This document shows positions 15,484 through 25,888 of a stretch of DNA of 64,000 nucleotides, piece after piece. The stretch is from Bacteroidota bacterium (GTDB lineage Bacteria > Bacteroidota > Bacteroidia > Bacteroidales > JAGNHN01). The notes under the pieces are model-generated. The model was not told the origin of the DNA, did not search any database, and worked only from the letters and a program-made list of their open reading frames with translations. A program made the position numbers and the translations under genes. How positions within the stretch are numbered: position 1 is the first letter of the stretch; every line of letters starts with the position of its first letter. Location of the stretch: NCBI GenBank assembly GCA_022710185.1, contig JAKLHK010000011.1:25244-89243 (forward strand). The letters are read 5' to 3'.

Positions 15484-17025
15484 TCACCAATACGCCTCGC
15501 AGGGCACGTGTCGGCCGCGCTTCATGCGGCCGATGCTGTTCATCATGGAAGACCGGCCCCGGGGAAGCATGGAGGCCTGCCCGCACCTGCCCGGAAGTAG
15601 GTTGATCCGGATACCGGCATACAGCCCGCCGGAATCGAAGTTCCGGGGAGAGAACAACAGCCCCAGGTCATCCGAACCCAGGGTCAGCCATCCGATACGG
15701 AAATAGAGGCCCGCATGGAGCCGGGTAAAATCATACAGCGACATGGGCAGTCCGGCCTCAAAGAAGCGCGACTCGAAACGGGGCATGGCATACAGCATGA
15801 CCGGATGACGGATCCAGGGGTCACCCAGCCGGATCGGATGAAGAAAAAGGGTCTGAAAATACAGGCCCTTGCCCAGGGAGGCATCGGCCTGGAAACTGAA
15901 TACCGCCGGGGTATATACCGTAAAGGCATAATCGCGGACCGAACGGTTCGGGACCCCGTAGAATCGTGTACTCAGCAATTGATTAAAATACAACACATTG
16001 CGAAACTCCACAGTGTCTACCCCATGCCAGTCGGTGCCCTGGCCGCCCACCTCATGTACCAGGGCGTTATTCAGGTATCGAAGGCGCCCCACATCCATCA
16101 CCGAAACCCCCAGGCGTAGGGTGTAATCCTCAAACCCATTGTTGCAGGGCCGGGGATCCGAGAACATATTCTTCCTGACCCTTTTCTTCAGGAAATAATA
16201 GCTCATGCCCACATCCACGGCCATACCCGAACCCTGGTCCAGCCCGAAGTCGGTGGTCAGGTCGTTGTTCACATAGTTCATCGGCAAAGAATATCCCCAG
16301 GAAGCTTCCAGGCTGCGCACCGTGAGCTGGCTGTCGCTGGGCACGCGGTAGTCCATGGCGTCGATCCCAAGAAAGACCCCATACGTAGGCACCAGGTGAT
16401 GATAAGTGATCCCGAGGCCCAGGAGGTTATGGTCCTCGGCCATGACTACCAGGGCATAACTGAAGCTCAGGTCGAGGGCACCGGCGAACACCAGACGGGC
16501 ATCCCTGACCGTATAGTCAATGCCCTGTTGAGGGGCAAAATCTACCCCTTCGTACATAAACTTGGCCAAATGGTAGGGAAAATCCCTGACCATCATCCAG
16601 CTACGATGCCCCGACCCAAAGGCGACGGCCTGTCTGCCCATACTCAGGAAGAAAGAAGGGCCAGCGAGGGCAGCGTATGCATACACCTGCTTCGACAAGT
16701 CGTTGTGGCCCGGCCCGTAGCGGTGCCAGAACGGATAGTTTTCCGGATGGTAGGCACTGAGGTCACCCCCGGCCGAAAGCGCCTCCAGCACGGGAGGGCG
16801 AGGCCCCGAGAGGTAGAGGTAATTATTCCACGCAAAGGCCCCTCCCGAGAGCAGGTTGAATCCCGCATAGGCCTGGTTGTTGAGTAAAAGTGCAGGGTTC
16901 ACCCGGGCCAATCCGGTACCGCTATAGTTGCCGGCGCCCAGGCCCGTGAGGTCCTGAGCCCTGAGCCCTGTCCCCAGCGTGAGAAGGAGGCAGAACAGCA
17001 TCAGCGGGGCGGAATATCTGTGCAT
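15484..17025 (-). CDS. DUF5723-family outer-membrane-associated protein
   Basis: A 513-aa protein with a signal peptide (MHRYSAPLMLFCLLLTLGTGLRAQ). The opening LARVNPALLLNNQAYAGFNLLSG and the repeated amphipathic beta-strands rich in Tyr, Phe and Gly agree with DUF5723, a Bacteroidota family of predicted outer-membrane beta-barrel proteins. No function is established. The last about 20 residues are basic and not barrel-like (RGRSSMMNSIGRMKRGRHV), so the C-terminus may extend beyond the barrel. It stands alone on the minus strand, convergent to the permease gene and divergent from tpx. Confidence 0.65.
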   Translation of the reverse strand: MHRYSAPLMLFCLLLTLGTGLRAQDLTGLGAGNYSGTGLARVNPALLLNNQAYAGFNLLSGGAFAWNNYLYLSGPRPPVLEALSAGGDLSAYHPENYPFWHRYGPGHNDLSKQVYAYAALAGPSFFLSMGRQAVAFGSGHRSWMMVRDFPYHLAKFMYEGVDFAPQQGIDYTVRDARLVFAGALDLSFSYALVVMAEDHNLLGLGITYHHLVPTYGVFLGIDAMDYRVPSDSQLTVRSLEASWGYSLPMNYVNNDLTTDFGLDQGSGMAVDVGMSYYFLKKRVRKNMFSDPRPCNNGFEDYTLRLGVSVMDVGRLRYLNNALVHEVGGQGTDWHGVDTVEFRNVLYFNQLLSTRFYGVPNRSVRDYAFTVYTPAVFSFQADASLGKGLYFQTLFLHPIRLGDPWIRHPVMLYAMPRFESRFFEAGLPMSLYDFTRLHAGLYFRIGWLTLGSDDLGLLFSPRNFDSGGLYAGIRINLLPGRCGQASMLPRGRSSMMNSIGRMKRGRHVPCEAYW

Positions 17026-17167
17026 GGCATTGGGCGGAACCCATGATCCGCGTCACCAGGATTAAAGATACCAAATCCTGCGCATAATAATCTGAAAAAC
17101 GTCACGGACTATACAGCCGGGGTTGTGGAAAGAGATTCGCATCTTTGCAGTCCAAAAAGAGCGAAGC

Positions 17168-17662
17168 ATGATCACACACCTGAAAGGAAATCCCGTAAAC
17201 ACCAGCGGCGATATGCCCGCCAGGGGCGAGAGCGCCCCTGAATTCAACCTGACCGCCACTGACCTCAGCCTTAGGACACTCGCAGACTTCAAGGGAAAAA
17301 AAGTCGTACTGAATATCTTCCCCAGCCTCGACACAGGGGTATGCGCGGCTTCCGTACGCCGTTTCAATGCCCTGGCCAGCGGACTGCAAAATACGGTGGT
17401 ACTGTGCATTTCCCGCGACCTCCCCTTCGCCCACAACCGCTTCTGCACCACCGAAGGACTGCAGAACGTGGTATCCCTTTCGGAGATGCGCAGCCTTGAC
17501 TTCGGCCAGGATTACGGGCTCCGGATGATTGACGGGCCACTGGCCGGACTGCTGGCGCGCAGCGTGCTGGTGCTGGACGCCCTGGGCCGGGTGGTCTATA
17601 CCGAACTCGTCCCTGAGATCACCCAGGAACCCGATTACGACAGTGCCATCGCTGCCCTCTGA
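17168..17662 (+). CDS. tpx: Thiol peroxidase
   Basis: A 164-aa atypical 2-Cys peroxiredoxin of normal Tpx length. The peroxidatic cysteine is Cys59 ([14 protein letters not shown]) and the resolving cysteine is Cys93 (FAHNRFC); spacing equals that of E. coli Tpx. It reduces hydroperoxides at the expense of thioredoxin in the cytoplasm or periplasm. Start ATG 17168 gives [10 protein letters not shown], the usual family start; the frame is open further upstream through GTG 17123 but passes through a -7-like CATCTTTG (17140-17147), so it is untranslated. Convergent/adjacent genes: tRNA-Leu follows downstream. Confidence 0.93.
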   Translation: MITHLKGNPVNTSGDMPARGESAPEFNLTATDLSLRTLADFKGKKVVLNIFPSLDTGVCAASVRRFNALASGLQNTVVLCISRDLPFAHNRFCTTEGLQNVVSLSEMRSLDFGQDYGLRMIDGPLAGLLARSVLVLDALGRVVYTELVPEITQEPDYDSAIAAL

Positions 17663-17701
17663 AGCCAGGGGATTGGCGGCCAGCCTGATGATATAAATGT
17701 G

Positions 17702-17709
17702 TATATTTG
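17702..17709 (+). promoter_or_regulatory. -7 element for tRNA-Leu (and possibly tig-clpP-clpX)
   Basis: TATATTTG, perfect consensus, 31 bases before the tRNA. As no other promoter is evident before tig (17851), the tRNA and the chaperone/protease genes may share a transcript. Confidence 0.6.
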
Positions 17710-17740
17710 CAGCCCTTTAACACCGGCAGGTGCTGAGGCC

Positions 17741-17822
17741 GCGGATGTGGCGTAATTGGTAGCCGCGCCAGACTTAGGATCTGGTGCCGTAAGGCGTGTG
17801 GGTTCGAGTCCCTCCATCCGCA
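17741..17822 (+). tRNA. tRNA-Leu (anticodon TAG)
   Basis: Acceptor GCGGATG/CATCCGC with A73, anticodon stem CCAGA/TCTGG with loop CTTAGGA (anticodon TAG), a long variable arm TGCCGTAAGGCGT as in class II tRNAs, and T-arm GTGGGTTCGAGTCCCTC. CCA is not encoded. Confidence 0.95.
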
Positions 17823-17850
17823 CAACACTATCATCAAGAAAGAAGATCAT

Positions 17851-19236
17851 ATGCAGATCACCAGGGAGGATACAGGGCACCTGTGCGCAAGGGTGAAGAT
17901 CACCATTGAGGAAAAGGATTACAGCGAGAACGTGGAAAAACAGCTCAGGGAGCACCGCCGCAAGGCCAGGGTCCCGGGTTTCAGGCCCGGCATGGCCCCC
18001 GTGGGCATGCTTAAGCGCATCTATGGCAAGTCCTTCCTCGTGGATGAGGTCAACCGATTGCTCACCGACGCCATCACCAACCATATCAAGCAAGACAAGC
18101 TCGACATCATCGGCCATCCCCTGGCCGTTACCGATGAGGCCCCCGCTCTCGATTGGGACCATCCCGGGGATTATGAGTTCTGGTTTGACCTGGGGCTGCT
18201 GCCCGGGATTAACATCGAACTGGAAAGCCTGTCGCCCGTGGTATTCTACGATATCGTGGCCGGGGACGACCAGGTCGACAAATACGTAGAGGACCTGAGT
18301 CAGCGTTTCGGTGACAAGGTCAATCCCGCAGAGACCCAGCCCGGGGACATCCTCAAGGGATATTTCGTGGAGCTCGATGAAACGGGGGGACGCCGGGAAG
18401 GCGGGATAGAAAAGGAAACCTCCCTGGGGCTCGACTTCGTCAAGGATGAGGAGATCCGCAGCCGGCTGACCGGCATGAAGGTAGGGGACAGCGAAGTGTT
18501 CAACCCGCTCAGGGCCACCGGCCATGCCGGCGAGGTGGCTGCCATGCTCGACATCCCCCGCGAAGAGGCCGAAAACCTCGAAAAGGAGTTCCGCTTCAGC
18601 CTCCTGGAGATCAGCCGCGTGGAAAAAGCCTCCATGGACGAGGCCTTCTTCTCCCGGGTGTTCCCCACCGATCCCCCGGCCACGGAGGAAGACTTCCGCC
18701 AGCGGGTGCGCGACGAGATCAGCCGATCCCTTTCCCGTGAGGCCGAAACCCATTTCTTCAACGAAGCCCTGGAAGTGCTCATGCAGGAGGACCGCTTCGA
18801 CCTCCCCGTTGAATTCCTCAAACGCTGGCTGGTGCAGAAAAGCGAGAAGGAATACAGCCCGGAAGAACTGGAAGCCCAACTCCCCCCCTTACTCAAATCC
18901 ATGCGCTGGCAGGTCCTGCAGCAGTACCTCATGGAAAAATACAACATCGTGATCAGTACCGATGACATCCGGCTCCACATCCAGTCCTACTTCATGCGGC
19001 AGTTCGGTTTCCCCGGGGGCGGGGACGGGGGCATTAACCCCAGCCTGGCCCCCATCATCGATAATGTGATGAAAGACGAAGAGGAAGTGGGACGCATCCA
19101 CGACCGCCTCACCGAGGACCGGCTGGTGAACCTTTTCATGGATAAGGTTCCGCAGGAAAGGCGGAACGTAGGGTACGAAGAATTCATCCGCATCGTTAAG
19201 GAAGCAAACCCCAAGGATGCAAACCAAGCAGAATAA
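17851..19236 (+). CDS. tig: Trigger factor
   Basis: A 461-aa ribosome-bound chaperone and prolyl isomerase family member. The ribosome-docking signature is seen as ARVPGFRPGMAP (residues about 43-54). The central FKBP-like domain (about 155-245) is recognisable by QPGDILKGYFVELDE but is divergent, as is common in Bacteroidota, and PPIase activity is uncertain. The helical C-terminal domain carries the substrate cradle. It starts 28 bases after tRNA-Leu and is followed after 3 bases by clpP, an arrangement conserved in many bacteria that couples folding of nascent chains with degradation. Confidence 0.95.
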   Translation: MQITREDTGHLCARVKITIEEKDYSENVEKQLREHRRKARVPGFRPGMAPVGMLKRIYGKSFLVDEVNRLLTDAITNHIKQDKLDIIGHPLAVTDEAPALDWDHPGDYEFWFDLGLLPGINIELESLSPVVFYDIVAGDDQVDKYVEDLSQRFGDKVNPAETQPGDILKGYFVELDETGGRREGGIEKETSLGLDFVKDEEIRSRLTGMKVGDSEVFNPLRATGHAGEVAAMLDIPREEAENLEKEFRFSLLEISRVEKASMDEAFFSRVFPTDPPATEEDFRQRVRDEISRSLSREAETHFFNEALEVLMQEDRFDLPVEFLKRWLVQKSEKEYSPEELEAQLPPLLKSMRWQVLQQYLMEKYNIVISTDDIRLHIQSYFMRQFGFPGGGDGGINPSLAPIIDNVMKDEEEVGRIHDRLTEDRLVNLFMDKVPQERRNVGYEEFIRIVKEANPKDANQAE

Positions 19237-19239
19237 GCC

Positions 19240-19917
19240 ATGAACCCAAACGAATTCAAGAAATACGCCATCAAGCACCAGGGCATCTCCAGTACCGCCC
19301 TCGACAAGTACATCAGTATCGCCGGCAGCTACATTTCGCCCACCATCATCGAGGAACGCCAGCTGAACATCGCCACCATGGACGTGTTCTCCCGCCTGAT
19401 GATGGACCGCATCATCTTTCTGGGCGTGCCCATCGATGACTATGTGGCCAATATCATCCAGGCCCAGCTGCTGTTCCTCGACAGCGTAGACTCTACCCGC
19501 GACATCCAGATCTACCTCAACACCCCCGGGGGTTCGGTTTATGCCGGTCTGGGCATATACGATACCATGCAGTACGTCTCCCCTGACGTGGCGACCATAT
19601 GCACGGGCATGGCTGCCAGCATGGGCGCTGTGCTGCTCTGCGCCGGAAAGAAAGGCAAGCGCTCGGCGTTGAAGCACAGCCGCGTCCTCATCCATCAGCC
19701 TATGGGCGGGGCCAGCGGGCAGGCTTCGGACATCGAGATCACCGCACGGGAGATCCAGAAGCTCAAGAAGGAGCTCTATGAGATTATTGCCGACCACAGC
19801 GGGCAGGACTATAAGAAAATCTGGAAGGACAGCGACCGCGATTACTGGATGACCGCGGAAGAGGCCCGGGATTACGGCATGATCGACGAAGTGCTGGTCA
19901 CCACGAAGAAATCCTGA
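19240..19917 (+). CDS. clpP: ATP-dependent Clp protease proteolytic subunit
   Basis: A 225-aa serine protease with the complete catalytic triad: Ser127 ([11 protein letters not shown]), His152 ([13 protein letters not shown]) and Asp201 (SDRDYWM). It forms the barrel-shaped peptidase that degrades proteins fed by ClpX. About 25 residues at the N-terminus before the conserved core are longer than E. coli mature ClpP and may include a propeptide. It sits between tig (3-base gap) and clpX (4-base gap), clearly one operon. Confidence 0.97.
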   Translation: MNPNEFKKYAIKHQGISSTALDKYISIAGSYISPTIIEERQLNIATMDVFSRLMMDRIIFLGVPIDDYVANIIQAQLLFLDSVDSTRDIQIYLNTPGGSVYAGLGIYDTMQYVSPDVATICTGMAASMGAVLLCAGKKGKRSALKHSRVLIHQPMGGASGQASDIEITAREIQKLKKELYEIIADHSGQDYKKIWKDSDRDYWMTAEEARDYGMIDEVLVTTKKS

Positions 19918-19921
19918 GCCC

Positions 19922-21163
<1,242 letters not shown>

Positions 21164-21226
21164 GGCTAAAACAAAACGGCGCAGGCCACGTTTGTGGGTG
21201 GCATGGGATTTGTAACTCCCAGGGAT

Positions 21227-21817
21227 ATGCTCCGAACCCCGCATCTCTTACTTCTGGCGCTCCTCTTCACGGGCCTGGGCAAGGTTACCGGACAATCCAT
21301 CGGATTCACGGTGGCCCGCCTGGTCATCGTGGACGGCGATACCATTCCCCGCATCGAACTGCCCGAGGTATGCATCTGGGGCCCCCTCACCTTCAAGAGC
21401 AAGGCCGATGAGCGCAAGTACAACAAACTGGTGCGCAACGTCAAACGGGTATATCCCTACGCCAAGCTCGCGGGTAGCCTGCTGCGCGAGTATGAGGTGA
21501 AGCTCATCGCGGCCAGGAACGACGCGGAACGCCGTAAGCTCATGAAGCAGGCCGAGAAGGAGCTGAAGGACCGTTACGGCGATGAATTGAAGAAACTCAC
21601 CTTCAGCCAGGGACATATACTGATCAAGCTGGTAGACCGTGAGACCGGGCATTCCACCTATTCCCTGGTGGAGGAGCTGAGGGGCAGGTTCCTTGCCTTC
21701 TTCTGGCAGAACTTCGCCCGCATTTTCGGCTACAACCTGAAGGATGAATATGAGCCTTACGGGCGCGACCGGCAGATCGAGAATATTGTGCAGATGATCG
21801 AGGCCGGGGCGATCTGA
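21227..21817 (+). CDS. DUF4294-family secreted protein
   Basis: A 196-aa protein from ATG 21227, chosen because it is preceded by AGGGA and opens a signal peptide (MLRTPHLLLLALLFTGLGKVTGQ); ATG 21203 is an alternative that adds eight residues. The conserved core VYPYAKLAGSLLREYE and the following Lys/Glu-rich helix (RRKLMKQAEKELKDRYGD) match DUF4294, a Bacteroidota family of unknown function commonly annotated next to housekeeping genes. The C-terminus is a compact helical segment with conserved aromatic residues (FLAFFWQNFARIFGYNLKDEYEP). It may be co-transcribed with clpX (63 bases apart). It converges with the minus-strand sugar transferase gene, only one base apart at the stops. Confidence 0.7.
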   Translation: MLRTPHLLLLALLFTGLGKVTGQSIGFTVARLVIVDGDTIPRIELPEVCIWGPLTFKSKADERKYNKLVRNVKRVYPYAKLAGSLLREYEVKLIAARNDAERRKLMKQAEKELKDRYGDELKKLTFSQGHILIKLVDRETGHSTYSLVEELRGRFLAFFWQNFARIFGYNLKDEYEPYGRDRQIENIVQMIEAGAI

Positions 21818-21818
21818 G

Positions 21819-23237
21819 CTATTTTCCCCGTCCCTGGAGAATGATCAGCCCTGTGTAGATGAGGATCTTGAAATCCATGGCCAGGGACATGTTCTCGATA
21901 TAGAGGATATCGTATTTCAGCCTTTCCACCATTTCATCCACAGTGGAAGCATAGCCATACTGTACCTGGCCCCAGGAGGTAATTCCCGGCTTCACCTTGT
22001 GCAGGAGACGGTAGTGCGGAGCCCTTTGCACGATCTGATCGATGAAGTACTGGCGTTCGGGACGGGGGCCTACCAGGGACATGTCGCCTTTCAGCACGGA
22101 ATAGAACTGGGGGATTTCATCGAGGCGGACCTTGCGCAGAAAGCGCCCGATGGGAGTGATCCGGCTGTCGTGTGAGGACGAGAGCTGGGGGATGCCGTCG
22201 CGTTCCGCATCCAGGTACATGCTGCGGAACTTGTACATGGTGAAGGGGCGGCCCTTGTATCCGACGCGCTGCTGTGCATAAATCACGGGGCCTTTGCTCG
22301 TAAGGCGGATCATGAAGCCCACCGCAAGGTAGGCCGGAATCAGAATGATCATAAAAATGATGGAAGCGACCACGTCGATGAATCGCTTCATGTGCTGTTG
22401 CCATACCGGCATCAGGTCGGGGGAGACCTGGACGAGCGGGGTATGGAAGATGCTGCTCATCTTCACCGAGCCGAGGAGAAAGTCCTTGAGGTCGGGGATG
22501 ATCTTGATCACCACAGAGGTATCCTCCAGCTTGCTGATGATGTTCTCCACCGTCCTGTGTTCGGAAGGCTCCACGGCGATGATCACTTCCTCCACTCCAT
22601 GCTGCTCTACGATCTGCTTGAGGTTGCGGTAGTTGCCCAGGTAAGGCAGGTGTTCCCTCAGTTTGTTGACCTCGGTCTCCACCACATCCACAAAACCCAC
22701 AAAGAGGTTGCCGGAGGGTTTGTCCTGGTGTTCCACTTCCTGATATGCGGCCACGGCCCTGCCGTTACTGCCCACGATGATGGTGGGGAAACCGATCTGC
22801 CGCCGGTGGATCCTCCGCACGGTCCTGGTGGTCAGGAGCAGCCGGAAGGCAAAGGTTAGCCCGAAGTGAAGGCAGAAAAGCAGGAGGAAAGAGGTGTAAT
22901 AGCTGCGGTAAGTAATGATGATATCGTCGAGAATGAGGGCGAAGAAGATGATGGTAACCCCAATGAGGCTGATCATCAGGGTCTGGCCGAGTTCACGCAG
23001 TCTGGATTTTCGGTAGATGCGGCGGTAGGTGCCCATCATAAGGTAGAGCAGAAGCCAGAACAGGGGGATAAGAGTGATGCCAATGTACAGGTTACCATCG
23101 CTCAGGATTTCTTCCGGACGGTCCAGGATGCTGGGGTCGACCACCGATTTACGGTAGATGAAGAAGGCCCCCCAGGCGATGCAAGCCGCGAGGATGTCCA
23201 GAATGACGTACCGTGTAACCTGTAGCGTTTTATTCAT
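21819..23237 (-). CDS. Exopolysaccharide polyprenyl glycosyl-phosphotransferase (WcaJ/WbaP type)
   Basis: A 472-aa membrane protein: four N-terminal membrane helices (residues about 7-140), a CoA-binding-like cytoplasmic domain (about 145-260), one re-entrant helix (RFIDVVASIIFMIILIPAYL), and the catalytic sugar transferase domain with KFRSMYLDAERDG, DEIPQFYSVLKGDMSLVGPRPER and KPGITSWGQVQYGYAS. It moves a hexose-1-phosphate from a nucleotide sugar to undecaprenyl phosphate, the first step of repeat-unit assembly for a surface polysaccharide. The only other related gene nearby is the Gfo/Idh/MocA oxidoreductase upstream; no glycosyltransferases or Wzx/Wzy are in the window. Eight bases separate it from the upstream lipoprotein gene. 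Confidence 0.92.
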   Translation of the reverse strand: MNKTLQVTRYVILDILAACIAWGAFFIYRKSVVDPSILDRPEEILSDGNLYIGITLIPLFWLLLYLMMGTYRRIYRKSRLRELGQTLMISLIGVTIIFFALILDDIIITYRSYYTSFLLLFCLHFGLTFAFRLLLTTRTVRRIHRRQIGFPTIIVGSNGRAVAAYQEVEHQDKPSGNLFVGFVDVVETEVNKLREHLPYLGNYRNLKQIVEQHGVEEVIIAVEPSEHRTVENIISKLEDTSVVIKIIPDLKDFLLGSVKMSSIFHTPLVQVSPDLMPVWQQHMKRFIDVVASIIFMIILIPAYLAVGFMIRLTSKGPVIYAQQRVGYKGRPFTMYKFRSMYLDAERDGIPQLSSSHDSRITPIGRFLRKVRLDEIPQFYSVLKGDMSLVGPRPERQYFIDQIVQRAPHYRLLHKVKPGITSWGQVQYGYASTVDEMVERLKYDILYIENMSLAMDFKILIYTGLIILQGRGK

Positions 23238-23245
23238 CCGTCTTC

Positions 23246-24115
23246 CTAATAGTGCACCAGTTTGATGTTGTCGATAAGGATCTCCGCCTCATCCTTGCTG
23301 CTTTCGAGGCCGGCGCGGAAAAGGACGTTATAGTCCAGTATCCCGCTCTGCCGGCTGACGGTGGCCCCCAGGTTGATGTAAATCTTCTTCCATTCCTCTG
23401 CAGGGTTGACCACAAGGATCTCGAGCACTTCAACCGTGCCTATGCCGTTGGCGATAAGTCCTACGATGAACCGGCTATCGGCTTTGAAATTGAGTTCAAG
23501 GTAGCTGGGAGTAAGTCCACCGGGCAGGTCGAAGGCGTCCACGGAGGTGGCCTCGAAGTAGTCGTGGGCCTCATCCAGGCGGATAAGGCCCGAGAAGTCG
23601 CCCTCAAAGGCACCTTCCTTGTACTTGAGCATGAGGGTATCGCTGGAGGGGGTGGCTTGAAGGGACATGCCCGGATTCTCAAATCCCTCGATCCAGGCAA
23701 ACCCGGCATCGTCCTGGTAGGAGGTCACTGGCTTCAGCGTATCCACCTTACCCGGGACAAGATCCAGGCTATATTCGGAAGAGGCGAAGAAGGGGTAATT
23801 GATGCGGGTACTGGCGATGCCATTGATTTTGATACCGGGTCTCAGGGTGATGGTATGCGTTCCGGAGGCCAGCACCGGGAAGGTAACCGGGAGCTCATAG
23901 ACGCCCTGGATGTCCTGATCGACATACACCCAGGCATCGGTGATATTGTGGGATGCGGTCCCCTGATCGAAACCGGTGACCAGGCCATAGGCAGGGATAT
24001 GGATGTAGGACGGGACCTCTTCATCGGGGTTGATGATCTCGCAGCCTGCGAAGGTGAACGCGAGCGCAGCAGCCATGAGCCACGGGAAGCGGCGGAGGGT
24101 CCGGGCCTGCTTCAT
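23246..24115 (-). CDS. Lipoprotein of unknown function, beta-rich
   Basis: A 289-aa protein with a lipoprotein signal (MKQARTLRRFPWLMAAALAFTFAGC, lipobox FAGC, mature Cys25) and the acidic EIINPDEEVPS right after it, the kind of charge pattern linked to surface export of Bacteroidota lipoproteins. The remainder is predicted beta-sandwich: an N-terminal domain with YELPVTFPVLASGTHTITL and a C-terminal jelly-roll-like part ending RAGLESSKDEAEILIDNIKL, as in carbohydrate-binding modules. No known family recognised. It lies between the oxidoreductase and sugar transferase genes in one probable operon, which hints at the cell surface polysaccharide, but this is inference. Confidence 0.6.
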   Translation of the reverse strand: MKQARTLRRFPWLMAAALAFTFAGCEIINPDEEVPSYIHIPAYGLVTGFDQGTASHNITDAWVYVDQDIQGVYELPVTFPVLASGTHTITLRPGIKINGIASTRINYPFFASSEYSLDLVPGKVDTLKPVTSYQDDAGFAWIEGFENPGMSLQATPSSDTLMLKYKEGAFEGDFSGLIRLDEAHDYFEATSVDAFDLPGGLTPSYLELNFKADSRFIVGLIANGIGTVEVLEILVVNPAEEWKKIYINLGATVSRQSGILDYNVLFRAGLESSKDEAEILIDNIKLVHY

Positions 24116-24188
24116 GGAAGGTGTTTAGGGTCTTGGTGAGATGGGGAAAACGGCCTGAAAAGGGAGGTATTGCCCCGGTGGATAAATT

Positions 24189-25163
24189 TTACTGCTGCCC
24201 CATCTTTTCCAGGATGCGGTAGGCAATATCGAGGGCAGCATAGCCATCATCGATGGTGACGGCAGGTATGGTGTTGTTCTCGATGGCCTCGGCGAAGCGT
24301 TCCAGTTCGGTCTGAATGGCGTTGATCGGTCGAACCTCCGGATGGTGCATACTGATCTGGCGTGCGCCCTTGCCCTCGCCCAGGTCAAGTACCATGGCGA
24401 AGGGGTCTATCTGCTGAGGGTCCACATCCTTCATGGTAACCACCTCCACCTTCTTATCCAGGAAATCGACGGCAACATAGGCATCACGCTGGAAGAAGCG
24501 GCATTTGCGCATGTTTTTCAATGACATACGGCTTGCAGTAAGGTTGGCCACACATCCATTCTCGAACTCTATGCGTGCGTTGGCGATATCCGGTGTATCG
24601 CTCACTATGGCCACCCCGCTGGCGTGGATGCGGCGCACGTTGGAACGCACCACGCTGAGGACGATGTCCAGGTCATGGATCATCAGGTCGAGTACCACGG
24701 GAACATCGGTGCCGCGGGGATTGAACTGCGACAAGCGGTGGGCCTCGATGAACATCGGCTTGCCGATGTATTCCGAAGCCGCGAGGAAGGCCGGGTTGAA
24801 TCGTTCCACATGCCCCACCTGCACTTTGACCCCAGCCTCGGAGGCGATCTTGATGAGTTCGAGGGCCTCGCCGGGGGTGGCCACTACCGGTTTCTCAATA
24901 AAGACATGACGGAAGGCCCTGAGGGAACGTTCGGCGCATTCGAAGTGCGATACTGTGGGCGTGACGATGTCCACCACCTCGGAAGCCTCGATGAGCGCAT
25001 CGACGGAGGGAAAGGACGGCACGCCGAACTCCTTCTCCGCCTCGGCGGACTTCAGGGGATCGGGGTCGTGAAATCCTACCAGTCGGAAGCCTGGGATCAT
25101 TTTAATGCATTTCAGATGGATGCGCCCGAGATGTCCGGCGCCCAGCACTCCAATTCGCAGCAT
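24189..25163 (-). CDS. Gfo/Idh/MocA-family NAD(P)-dependent oxidoreductase
   Basis: A 324-aa enzyme with an N-terminal Rossmann fold (MLRIGVLGAGHLGRIHLKC, dinucleotide motif GAGHLG), the family motif EKPVVATPGEA near residue 90 with the conserved Glu-Lys-Pro, and a C-terminal alpha/beta domain (HRLSQFNPRGTDVPVVLDLMIHDLDIV). Such enzymes oxidise or epimerise sugars and nucleotide sugars; substrate unknown. Start ATG 25163 sits 15 bases after the promoter TACATTTG, whereas the longer in-frame TTG at 25181 would lie inside the promoter. It probably heads the operon down to the sugar transferase at 21819. Confidence 0.88.
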   Translation of the reverse strand: MLRIGVLGAGHLGRIHLKCIKMIPGFRLVGFHDPDPLKSAEAEKEFGVPSFPSVDALIEASEVVDIVTPTVSHFECAERSLRAFRHVFIEKPVVATPGEALELIKIASEAGVKVQVGHVERFNPAFLAASEYIGKPMFIEAHRLSQFNPRGTDVPVVLDLMIHDLDIVLSVVRSNVRRIHASGVAIVSDTPDIANARIEFENGCVANLTASRMSLKNMRKCRFFQRDAYVAVDFLDKKVEVVTMKDVDPQQIDPFAMVLDLGEGKGARQISMHHPEVRPINAIQTELERFAEAIENNTIPAVTIDDGYAALDIAYRILEKMGQQ

Positions 25164-25178
25164 TGACGAGGTTTTTTG

Positions 25179-25186
25179 CAAATGTA
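25179..25186 (-). promoter_or_regulatory. -7 element of the oxidoreductase operon
   Basis: TACATTTG on the minus strand, three bases from the plus-strand -7 element of pcm at 25190-25197. The two promoters occupy the same DNA. Confidence 0.65.
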
Positions 25187-25189
25187 AAG

Positions 25190-25197
25190 TAATTTTG
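25190..25197 (+). promoter_or_regulatory. -7 element of pcm
   Basis: TAATTTTG on the plus strand, 23 bases before ATG 25221. Confidence 0.6.
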
Positions 25198-25220
25198 CGC
25201 CTTGTTCAGGCCAAGATAGG

Positions 25221-25886
25221 ATGCACCAGAAGAAGCTCGAGGATACGTATCGCCATAAGGGACTGAGGAAGAAGCTCATGGAGGAGATCGCCGCCAAGGG
25301 GATCCGGGACCGGCGGGTACTCGGGGCCATGAACACGGTCCCCCGCCACTATTTCTTCGATTCTTCCTTCCTGGAATTTGCTTATGCCGATAAGCCCTTC
25401 CCCATTGGATCGGGGCAAACCATCAGTCAACCCTACACGGTGGCCTTCCAAACCGAGCTGCTGGGGCTTGAGGCGGGAATGAAGGTTCTGGAGGTGGGTA
25501 CGGGTTCCGGATACCAGGCAGCGATACTGGCTGAGCTGGGGTGCAAGGTGTTTACCATTGAGCGTCAGCGTCTCCTCTATGACCGGACCCGGGAGTTCCT
25601 TCCCCGTCTGGGGTATGCTGCCATCAAAACCTTTTACGGGGACGGATACAAGGGTTTGCCCGCTTTTGCGCCCTTTGACGGCATCATCGTTACCGCGGGC
25701 GCACCTTATGTGCCGGACGAGTTGCTGCAGCAGCTCAAACCCGGGGCTGCGCTGGTGATCCCGGTGGGGGAAGAAATCCAGGAGATGAAACGTATCATCC
25801 GCGTATCGGACAAAGAGTTCAGGGAAGAGTCGCACGGCAACTTCCGCTTCGTGCCCCTGCTGAAAAGCAAGGCCAAGGACGAATAG
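25221..25886 (+). CDS. pcm: Protein-L-isoaspartate O-methyltransferase
   Basis: A 221-aa SAM-dependent methyltransferase that starts repair of isoaspartyl residues in aged proteins. Family signatures are all visible: the substrate motif GSGQTISQPYTVAFQTELL, motif I VLEVGTGSGYQAAILAEL, and DGIIVTAGAPYVPDELLQQL. Length is normal for the bacterial enzyme. Converges with the minus-strand lipoprotein/TonB unit, two bases between the stops. Confidence 0.95.
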   Translation: MHQKKLEDTYRHKGLRKKLMEEIAAKGIRDRRVLGAMNTVPRHYFFDSSFLEFAYADKPFPIGSGQTISQPYTVAFQTELLGLEAGMKVLEVGTGSGYQAAILAELGCKVFTIERQRLLYDRTREFLPRLGYAAIKTFYGDGYKGLPAFAPFDGIIVTAGAPYVPDELLQQLKPGAALVIPVGEEIQEMKRIIRVSDKEFREESHGNFRFVPLLKSKAKDE

Positions 25887-25888
25887 AC

